Assembly: GCA_947457285.1 (NCBI GenBank)
Contig: CANGVZ010000181.1
Coordinates: forward strand, 1-5,438
Length of the DNA stretch: 5,438 nucleotides
Direction: 5' to 3'
Origin: Flavobacteriales bacterium
GTDB taxonomy: Bacteria > Bacteroidota > Bacteroidia > Flavobacteriales_D > Sanyastnellaceae
Part shown: positions 1-5,361 of the stretch, one piece after another
Layout of the letters: every line of letters begins with the position of its first letter
Position numbering within the stretch: the first letter of the stretch is position 1
Notes under the pieces: generated by a model
What the model was told of the DNA's origin: nothing
Seen by the model: the letters and a program-made list of their open reading frames with translations, nothing else
The model's database searches: none
Translations under genes and position numbers: made by a program

Positions 1-72
1 AATGTCGGCTTCAGTAATTACGTGCCTAAGACTTTCTCTATCTCCGATATTTATTTCTTCATATTTTTTCAT
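1..72 (-). CDS. MaoC-like (R)-specific enoyl hydratase/dehydratase, 5' end only
   Basis: Only the first 24 codons are present; the gene runs off the left edge. The start is ATG at 72-70, with a GGAGG Shine-Dalgarno five bases upstream. The visible N-terminus contains an IGD turn (residues 9-11) and an ITEADI segment (19-24). These match the opening of MaoC/PhaJ-type hot-dog dehydratases, which begin with a 'Y-x-x-x-x-x-G-D' stretch followed by 'T-E-x-D-I'. Such enzymes interconvert 3-hydroxyacyl and 2-enoyl thioesters. The ATG overlaps the KAS III stop as ATGA, so the two are probably translationally coupled and work on the same acyl chain. The catalytic Asp/His region lies outside the window, so activity and substrate cannot be judged. 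Family assignment rests on a short segment but the context supports it. Confidence 0.72.
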   Translation of the reverse strand, partial: MKKYEEINIGDRESLRHVITEADI

Positions 73-1064
73 AAAAACCTCCAAAGGCTAGCTCCAAAAT
101 TAAACCCTGCCCCCACTCCGGCAAGTAATACTAAATCATTCGACTTTATTTTGCCGAGACTCATTGCCTCACTAAGAGCAATACCAACCGAAGCAGAACC
201 AGTGTTTCCAATTTCTTCAACATTCATATGGGTCTTCGTCATTGGTACTTTTAACTTTTTCATCACGTAATCGATAAGATTTAGATTGGCTTGATGGAAA
301 ATACAAAAATCAATTTCTGATAATTGAACGTCTGCCTTTAAACAAACATCCTTTATTACAATAGGAAGATTGGTCACGGCTTGTTTCCATGTGGCAAGGC
401 CATTCATTTCGATAAAATCAATTTCTGGATTAAACGACCTGTTTGTAAATGGAAACGAGGATCCGCCTCCACGAAAACGGACTGATTCATATGTGGAACT
501 ATCGGTGTGAAATTTCGACTTGATAACACCAAATCCCTTGGGAACTTTACCTAACAAAGCAACTCCTGCACCATCACTAAAAAAAATTGCTGTCTCTTTA
601 TCTTTAGGATCAATATAACGTGTATGAAGTTCTACACCAACTACGAGTGCATATTGTACATCTTCATCAATTAACATTCTATCAGATGCAACTGTAAGTG
701 CTGTAACAAAACCAGTGCAATTAGTATTGATATCAATAATTTGAGCCTTCTTCGCCTTTAGATTATTTTGAATTTTTGCTGAAACAGGTGGAAACATATA
801 ATCTGGAGAAAATGTGGCCACCACGATAAGTCCAATTTCCTCTGGATTGATGTTTTTCGACTTCAATAGCCTTTCCGCTGCATTTGTGGCCATACCTGAG
901 GATGAATCCTCAGGGGCCGCGATATATCGTCTTTTAATCCCTGTCTTGGTGACTATCCAATCGGGAGTTACATCTGTCATCAATTGACAGAGATCTTCGT
1001 TGGTCTGGATCTTCGAGGGCAAGTGATGCTCAGCTGCTAGTATTCCTATACTATATTCTCGCAT
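69..1064 (-). CDS. FabH-like 3-oxoacyl-ACP synthase III (KAS III)
   Basis: This thiolase-fold condensing enzyme is 331 aa, close to the usual FabH length. The Cys-His-Asn triad is complete: Cys116 in NTNCTGF, His257 in FHQAN and Asn287 in GNTGSAS. The N-terminal DWIVTKTGIKRR segment (35-46) and the C-terminal GVGAGFNFGASLWRF segment (316-330) are typical of the family. FabH enzymes condense an acyl-CoA starter with malonyl-ACP to give a 3-oxoacyl-ACP. A dedicated ACP and a FabG-like reductase in the same operon suggest it serves a side pathway, not bulk fatty acid synthesis. The residue after HQANL is Asn262, where E. coli FabH has the ACP-docking Arg249. Starter specificity cannot be read from the sequence. 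The start follows the MBL stop by 5 bp, has no good Shine-Dalgarno, and its TGA overlaps the next gene. Confidence 0.92.
   Translation of the reverse strand: MREYSIGILAAEHHLPSKIQTNEDLCQLMTDVTPDWIVTKTGIKRRYIAAPEDSSSGMATNAAERLLKSKNINPEEIGLIVVATFSPDYMFPPVSAKIQNNLKAKKAQIIDINTNCTGFVTALTVASDRMLIDEDVQYALVVGVELHTRYIDPKDKETAIFFSDGAGVALLGKVPKGFGVIKSKFHTDSSTYESVRFRGGGSSFPFTNRSFNPEIDFIEMNGLATWKQAVTNLPIVIKDVCLKADVQLSEIDFCIFHQANLNLIDYVMKKLKVPMTKTHMNVEEIGNTGSASVGIALSEAMSLGKIKSNDLVLLAGVGAGFNFGASLWRFL
78..82 (-). promoter_or_regulatory. Strong Shine-Dalgarno for the MaoC-like gene
   Basis: The minus strand reads GGAGG five bases before the ATG at 72, inside the last codons of the KAS III gene. It is the clearest ribosome-binding site in the window; most other starts here have none. 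It fixes the start of the partial gene and suggests independent initiation in addition to coupling through the ATGA overlap. Confidence 0.8.
895..914. repeat. Short perfect inverted repeat inside the KAS III gene
   Basis: Arms of 9 bp (895-903 and 906-914, CCTGAGGAT and ATCCTCAGG) flank two bases. In the transcript this could fold as an 8-bp GC-rich stem with a UUCA loop. It lies in codons for residues 51-57 (a Pro-Glu-Asp-Ser-Ser-Ser-Gly stretch), so it may be a coincidence of codon choice. There is no U-tract, so it is not a typical intrinsic terminator. Confidence 0.55.
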
Positions 1065-1069
1065 GACAA

Positions 1070-1729
1070 TTATGTAATAGCCAAAAATTTCTTCAATTCT
1101 ATATTTTGCGATTTTATCGCAACAAGACGTTCACTTTCTCCATGACCCGGCAAAACCAGACAGTCGTCTGAATATGAAGCAAAAATCTCTTTGATCGATG
1201 TTTTTAGTTTTTCCTTATCTTCTCCGGGGAAATTATTGAAACCAAGTCCTTTCTTATATAGGATATCGCCTGAGAATAAATACTTGCCTGATTGAATTAT
1301 GCAACTTCCAAATGAGTGACCTGGATAATTTGTGATTTCAAGCGAAAAGTTTCCAATAAAAAGTGATTGCGTCTTCTGATTCAAAATCAGGTCCGGTATG
1401 GGGATTTCAATTGAAGATTTAATCCTGGCCATTTTAATGAAAAAATTAGCTGATCTTGATAACTTAAGATCAGCTTCATGGAGATAAAAGGGGATATCAT
1501 ATTTCTCTTTAAAATAGGCAACACTACCTATGTGATCGAAATGACCATGTGTTGCAAGAATTGCAATTGGATTTAGATTTCTTAACGTTACAGCCTTATC
1601 AAGAAGATCTGAATCGAGACCAGGATCGATTATCAAACATGAATCGCTTCCATCATCTTTAAGCAGGTAAGTATTAGATGGGAAAGTGAGATTCTTGATG
1701 CACCAAATTTTATCCTTAATTAATTCCAC
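1070..1729 (-). CDS. Metallo-beta-lactamase-fold hydrolase, glyoxalase II-like; possible thioesterase
   Basis: The 219-aa protein carries the full set of binuclear metal ligands of the glyoxalase II branch: His61, His63, Asp65 and His66 in THGHFDHIG, His138 in PGHSFGS, Asp155 in SGDILY and His196 in LPGHGES. No signal peptide is seen, so it should be cytoplasmic. Family members hydrolyse thioesters such as hydroxyacylglutathione, and some MBL enzymes release ACP-bound polyketides. Lying between a reductase and a ketosynthase, it may act as an acyl-ACP or acyl-CoA thioesterase or a proofreading hydrolase; that role is inferred. The start is GTG at 1729-1727: an in-frame TAG lies immediately upstream and no ATG, GTG or TTG follows in the first 15 codons or so, so the choice is forced. 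It overlaps the reductase gene by 14 bp, pointing to translational coupling. It is among the more AT-rich parts of the window. Confidence 0.88.
   Translation of the reverse strand: MELIKDKIWCIKNLTFPSNTYLLKDDGSDSCLIIDPGLDSDLLDKAVTLRNLNPIAILATHGHFDHIGSVAYFKEKYDIPFYLHEADLKLSRSANFFIKMARIKSSIEIPIPDLILNQKTQSLFIGNFSLEITNYPGHSFGSCIIQSGKYLFSGDILYKKGLGFNNFPGEDKEKLKTSIKEIFASYSDDCLVLPGHGESERLVAIKSQNIELKKFLAIT
1448..1475. repeat. Perfect 10-bp inverted repeat inside the MBL hydrolase gene
   Basis: AGCTGATCTT (1448-1457) and AAGATCAGCT (1466-1475) are exact reverse complements separated by 8 bases. The transcript could form a 10-bp hairpin. It lies in coding sequence for residues around 85-94 and has no following U-run, so it is unlikely to be a terminator. 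A role in mRNA stability or pausing is possible but unsupported. Confidence 0.6.
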
Positions 1730-2429
1730 CTAAATAAATTATTTGAGCAGTAATGTAAGAACTTCTGTCAGACGCAAAAAAATCGACCACGTTCAGAACA
1801 TCATCTGCTTCTGCTTTGCGTGGAACAGGTAAGTTACTTATAATCTCCTTTATTTTTTCTTGAGCAGAAGGCGTATGAGACCTTAACATGTCGGTATCAA
1901 TCGCGGTAATCCCTATGGTATTGCATGTTACATTCATAGAAGCAAACTCCTTGGCCATAACATTCGCCAGAGTTTGAATTCCGGCTTTAGTAGCCGCATA
2001 AATGGAGTCACCCATCGGCTCCAGTGTTGCTGCCATCGAACCAATATTGATAATTCTGCCTTTACCACCTTTTCTCATCAACTTTGCACATTCGCGGGAA
2101 ACGAAAAATGTGCCTAGAAGATTTACGTTTACCATATCTACTGCATTCTTTACAGGCATGATCATGCTGTATTGCGAGGTTAATACCGCGGCATTATTAA
2201 CAACGATATCAAGCTTCGGAAACTTCTTACCTATTTCCCTAAAGGAAGTTGTGATGCTTCCTGGGTCACTCAAATCAATGGTAAAATGGTGATAGGATTC
2301 GTGATTGAAGGTGTAATCACTTTTGCTAAGCCCAATTACGATGGCATTATTCCTTAAAAAATGATTGGCTATTATATTACCTAATCCCCTGCTTGCCCCA
2401 GTAACCAAAACCGTCTTTCCTTGATACAT
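1716..2429 (-). CDS. FabG-like short-chain dehydrogenase/reductase (probable 3-oxoacyl-ACP reductase)
   Basis: This is a classical SDR of 237 aa. It shows the nucleotide-binding TGASRGLG (10-17), NNAA (78-81), and the Asn103-Ser131-Tyr144-Lys148 tetrad, with Ser131 in IINIGSM and the YAATK motif at 144-148. The Ser-Tyr spacing of 13 equals that of E. coli FabG. FabG enzymes reduce 3-oxoacyl-ACP to 3-hydroxyacyl-ACP with NADPH. An ACP gene upstream and a ketosynthase downstream make that the likely reaction, although sugar-reducing SDRs share the same fold. Two features are odd. The usual Pro-Gly after the second half of the Rossmann fold is Ile172-Gly173, and the C-terminus stops right after LGG, slightly short of FabG. 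The ATG at 2429 has no clear Shine-Dalgarno and lies 36 bp after the ACP stop, in the same reading frame. The end overlaps the MBL gene by 14 bp. Confidence 0.88.
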   Translation of the reverse strand: MYQGKTVLVTGASRGLGNIIANHFLRNNAIVIGLSKSDYTFNHESYHHFTIDLSDPGSITTSFREIGKKFPKLDIVVNNAAVLTSQYSMIMPVKNAVDMVNVNLLGTFFVSRECAKLMRKGGKGRIINIGSMAATLEPMGDSIYAATKAGIQTLANVMAKEFASMNVTCNTIGITAIDTDMLRSHTPSAQEKIKEIISNLPVPRKAEADDVLNVVDFFASDRSSYITAQIIYLGGIN

Positions 2430-2465
2430 GGTTGCTAATTTTACATTATGATTATTAACGAAAGC

Positions 2466-2783
2466 TTATGCATTGGACTTTATAAGAGCCGGGTCAACTA
2501 TTTCCAAAATGTACTCTGCCAGATTAAGAACTGTATCAAATGGAGACTTGGCCCTTGTCATTGCACGGTCATCCGTAAGTGAAATGTCTTGTGTGAACTC
2601 CTCTGTGAGCAATGCTTCAAGATCCACTACAAAAGAAACTAGAGTTAAAGAATCGATTGTTGCTCCCTGACCAAATAAAACGGTTTTTTCATTGGGCACA
2701 AATTGCTCTGACTCCGGGAAAGTGTCAATTAGGTCTTTTAATACTTTTAGAATTAACCTAGTAACTTTTTCTTGCGATACCAT
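2466..2783 (-). CDS. Dedicated acyl carrier protein
   Basis: The 105-aa protein carries the phosphopantetheine attachment motif as IDSLTLV, with Ser45 in Asp44-Ser45-Leu46. Helix 2 follows as an acidic, hydrophobic stretch (46-63), and the protein is acidic overall, as ACPs are. It is longer than the roughly 77-80 aa of a housekeeping AcpP. The extra length lies in an extended N-terminal helix region with the loop before Ser45, and in a linker at 65-85 (about SLTDDRAMTRAKSPFD). This suggests a specialised carrier that holds an acyl chain for the neighbouring reductase, ketosynthase and acyltransferase. A phosphopantetheinyl transferase would be needed from elsewhere in the genome. The start lies 9 bp after the acyltransferase stop, with no strong Shine-Dalgarno. 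Confidence 0.88.
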   Translation of the reverse strand: MVSQEKVTRLILKVLKDLIDTFPESEQFVPNEKTVLFGQGATIDSLTLVSFVVDLEALLTEEFTQDISLTDDRAMTRAKSPFDTVLNLAEYILEIVDPALIKSNA

Positions 2784-2792
2784 ATTGGAAAT

Positions 2793-3458
2793 TTATAGTT
2801 CTTCGTTAATAGTGGTTTTACTAATTACACGCATTGGATTCCCCAAAACAAATACCCCTTTGTCGATATTCCTGCTAACGATGGTCCCAACACCAACCAT
2901 CGATTTCTCACCAACTTTAACGTTTTCGGTAATAATAGAGTGAGAGCCGATAAAGCACATTCTTCCTAGCTCGGATCCTGTGAGGACCAACGCAAGCGAG
3001 GTTATCATAGAGAACTCTCCAATTTTTACATAGGGTGCAATCGCTGAATTAACAGCAATGATTGTAAAGGGCTCAATAATCGCATCATTTCCAACGCAAA
3101 CTCCAGGATGGAAAATGCACCCATTACCAATTTTAGCTGTCCTGTCTATAACAACAGAAGGGTGGATTATGCTCTCAAAAGCAGATGCAGCTAAGCCCGT
3201 TTTTGCTAATATCTGATCTCGAATCAACCGGGTCTTCATTGAGCCTATTCCAAATACAAATTTTACGTGGGGGAATTTTTCCGCATCGGTCAAAGTTCCG
3301 ACAACTGGAATTTCGCGCAAATAAGTTCCCTGAACTACAGGATTATCGTCTAGGATCCCGATAAACTTATAGGTGGGAGATATTTTATTGATAGCATATA
3401 CAATTTCGTCCACCTCATAAAAGGCAGTTGATGCTCCTAGAAAAATAAGTTCTGTCAT
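2793..3458 (-). CDS. PglD/NeuD-like hexapeptide-repeat acyltransferase with altered active site
   Basis: This is a 221-aa two-domain protein. Residues 1-85 form a Rossmann-like nucleotide-sugar domain, with IFLGAS at 5-10, GILDDNP at 34-40 and FGIGS at 69-73. Residues 98-210 form a left-handed beta-helix of imperfect hexapeptide repeats that starts at IHPSVVI and ends with LGNPMRVI. Family members acetylate the amino group of UDP-4-amino sugars (PglD) or sialic acid precursors (NeuD). The gene sits between AsnB and an ACP, so the donor could be an acyl-ACP in place of acetyl-CoA; that is inference. The usual Glu/Val-His-Asp segment before IGDF reads Ala-Pro-Tyr here (141-143, before KIGEF), so the catalytic His is replaced by Pro142. 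A His occurs one coil later at 173 (GSHSII). The gene starts 6 bp after the asnB stop; the nearest GGAG lies too far upstream to be a normal Shine-Dalgarno, so coupling to asnB is likely. Confidence 0.85.
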   Translation of the reverse strand: MTELIFLGASTAFYEVDEIVYAINKISPTYKFIGILDDNPVVQGTYLREIPVVGTLTDAEKFPHVKFVFGIGSMKTRLIRDQILAKTGLAASAFESIIHPSVVIDRTAKIGNGCIFHPGVCVGNDAIIEPFTIIAVNSAIAPYVKIGEFSMITSLALVLTGSELGRMCFIGSHSIITENVKVGEKSMVGVGTIVSRNIDKGVFVLGNPMRVISKTTINEEL

Positions 3459-3464
3459 TGCTAC

Positions 3465-5357
3465 TTAGTCTATTTTCTCTCCATTAAGAAAAATTTTACA
3501 CCACCATTCAAAATTCATAAATGACCAAATCAGCAAGCGATGATTGATGTGCTGATCAACGTGCTCTCGGACAACTTTCTCCATATATTTCCGGTCAATA
3601 AACTCAGAAGAAATGGTCTTATTATTTAAAAGCAGTTCTTTCACATAACTCGCGTTTTCACCACGGTACCAGCTCTCGTCTGGAGCGGAAAACCCTTGCT
3701 TCTTTCTATTCACGATTTTTTCAGGAATAAACCCATGCATCGCCTTACGCAACACGTTTTTCCCATCGTCAAATTCCCGGTAAGCTTTGGCTTTCTTTTT
3801 CTCCTCATTTTCATCGAAACGCTTCATGTTTTCCCACTGCCCCAACTTGTGCCGTACAGGAATTTTCTGGGCAAAATTAACCAGATCGTTGTCCAAAAAC
3901 GGAAAGCGCTCTTCCAATCCGTTGGCCATTGAAAGCTTATCGCCAACCAATAGAAGGCCAGATAAAAATGTCTTGATCTCGAAATAGAGACTATTTTGAA
4001 TATGTTCCTCAGGAGAAGAATACCGAAGTTTCGAGTTAAATTCAAATACCCGCTCAAAAACCTGACGAGGCTCACTGACATCAATCTTTGTGTTAATGCG
4101 CTGTGTAAATAGTTGGGCTCTATCTCCATCCGGCACCAATCGCTGCCAAAAATCGTAATACTGATTGAAGAAATCCTTTTTGTCAAGCGATTTGAATACG
4201 CGGTAATAACGCCAAGGATACCCTCCAAAAAGTTCATCGCCACCAGTTCCTTGTAAGCACACTTTTACAAATTTGGATGCTAACCGTGAAATGTAATAGT
4301 TTGGATAACTCATCCCGACCCTAAGGTCTTCTAAATGCCAAACTACCCGGGGCAACGACCATCGTAGATCGCCAGCATTGATGATTTGTTCATAATGCTC
4401 AGTTTTAAAATGATTGGCCATGAGTTCGGCATCTCTGCGCTCATCGTAATTAACCTCCACTCCGGTTATTTCACTCATATCAAAACCACATGTAAATGTG
4501 GTGAGGCGTGGAACGTGTTTGGAAGCCACTGCCGTTATAGACCCGGAGTCCATACCGCCTGAGAGATATGACCCCACAGGCACATCGGCCACCATTTGTC
4601 GTACCACCGCCTGATGAAAAAGTTGCTCGGTTTCGTGAACCGAGTCCTCGAAGCTCATTGTGTTATCTGGAGCACTGAAATCATAGTCCCACCAACTGTG
4701 ATGCTTGATAAATTTACTATCGGCCGTAATCGTTACTGAGTTGGCAGGCGGGAGCATTGTCACACCCTTGAAAAGCGTGCGAAACGTAAACAAATTTTGA
4801 AACGTAAAGTATTCATTTAACGCTCCTTCATCTAGCCGAACCGAGAATCGTGGAAATTTCATGAAGGCTTTGATCTCTGACCCAAATAAAAGTGTCTTAC
4901 CATCAAACCAATAATAGAGTGGTTTAACACCAAAGCGATCTCTAAATAGATGAAGTGTTTGCGTTTTCTTATGCCATGCCGCAATAGCAAACATGCCATT
5001 AAATCGCTTGATTACATCCACCCCATAAGCTGAAAGCCCTTCCGTAATGACTTCTGTATCCGTTGTGGTAATAAATTCGTGCCCGCGAGAACGAAGCTCC
5101 TGCTTTAACTCAAGGTAGTTGTAGATGCATCCGTTGAAGACAATCGTCCATTCTCCATCGCGAGACGTCATGGGTTGATTGGCCCTTGCACTCGTATCCA
5201 GTATGGCCAATCTTCTGTGGCCAAAAGCAACCGGGCCTTCCACAAAATATCCTTCGCCATCTGGTCCGCGATGGGCCAGGCTGTCGTTCATGGCCCGTAT
5301 CTCTTGATGCGAAACAGGTTCACCGCTTAGATTAAATATTCCGGAAATCCCACACAT
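3465..5357 (-). CDS. asnB: AsnB-family glutamine-dependent amidotransferase (asparagine synthetase-like)
   Basis: The 630-aa protein has both class II halves. The N-terminal Ntn glutaminase domain (about 2-210) has nucleophile Cys2, AHRGPDGEG (28-36), GHRRL (46-50), FNG (74-76) and Asp100 in TDTEV. The C-terminal ATP-pyrophosphatase domain (about 240-600) has the PP-loop SGGMDSGS (266-273), QGTGGDELFGGY (369-380), KLSMANGLEERFPFLD (474-489) and KQGFSAP (553-559). It hydrolyses glutamine and passes ammonia to an AMP-activated carboxylate. In polysaccharide loci, relatives such as WbpS and WbtH are linked to amidated uronic acids, which fits this context better than housekeeping Asn synthesis. 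Two changes stand out: FNGCIYN where FNGEIYN is usual (Cys77), and SGGMDSG where SGGLDSS is usual. Cys2 must follow Met, which fixes the start. The gene is richer in GC than those downstream and starts 4 bp after the aminotransferase stop. Confidence 0.93.
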   Translation of the reverse strand: MCGISGIFNLSGEPVSHQEIRAMNDSLAHRGPDGEGYFVEGPVAFGHRRLAILDTSARANQPMTSRDGEWTIVFNGCIYNYLELKQELRSRGHEFITTTDTEVITEGLSAYGVDVIKRFNGMFAIAAWHKKTQTLHLFRDRFGVKPLYYWFDGKTLLFGSEIKAFMKFPRFSVRLDEGALNEYFTFQNLFTFRTLFKGVTMLPPANSVTITADSKFIKHHSWWDYDFSAPDNTMSFEDSVHETEQLFHQAVVRQMVADVPVGSYLSGGMDSGSITAVASKHVPRLTTFTCGFDMSEITGVEVNYDERRDAELMANHFKTEHYEQIINAGDLRWSLPRVVWHLEDLRVGMSYPNYYISRLASKFVKVCLQGTGGDELFGGYPWRYYRVFKSLDKKDFFNQYYDFWQRLVPDGDRAQLFTQRINTKIDVSEPRQVFERVFEFNSKLRYSSPEEHIQNSLYFEIKTFLSGLLLVGDKLSMANGLEERFPFLDNDLVNFAQKIPVRHKLGQWENMKRFDENEEKKKAKAYREFDDGKNVLRKAMHGFIPEKIVNRKKQGFSAPDESWYRGENASYVKELLLNNKTISSEFIDRKYMEKVVREHVDQHINHRLLIWSFMNFEWWCKIFLNGEKID

Positions 5358-5361
5358 TGAA

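Noticed and set aside
22..270. Plus-strand open frame of 82 codons opposite the MaoC/KAS III junction
   Set aside because: Antisense to two recognisable genes, with no ribosome-binding site or family features; its hydrophobic look comes from the AT-rich complement.
2002..2292. Plus-strand open frame of 96 codons opposite the reductase gene
   Set aside because: It lies fully antisense to the SDR catalytic region, whose motifs are intact; no independent evidence for coding.
2430..2465. Possible internal promoter or terminator in the 36-bp gap between the ACP and reductase genes
   Set aside because: The gap is AT-rich but holds no stem-loop with U-tract and no recognisable -10/-35 or Bacteroidota-type -7/-33 pair.
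69..2783. Housekeeping fab (fatty acid synthesis) cluster
   Set aside because: No plsX, fabD, fabF or rpmF is present, the ACP is atypical, an MBL hydrolase is inserted, and the upstream genes are sugar-modifying, so a specialised pathway fits better.
2473..2943. Two plus-strand open frames (2473-2670 and 2692-2943) opposite the ACP and acyltransferase genes
   Set aside because: Both are complements of conserved genes and show no domain or Shine-Dalgarno.
3696..3987. Two overlapping plus-strand open frames opposite the AsnB C-terminal domain
   Set aside because: Antisense shadows of a conserved synthetase domain, mutually overlapping, with no support of their own.
3824..4243. 139-codon open frame on the minus strand inside the AsnB gene
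   Set aside because: It is in a different frame of the same strand, entirely within well-conserved AsnB sequence; the translation shows no recognisable domain and has the odd composition of a shadow frame.
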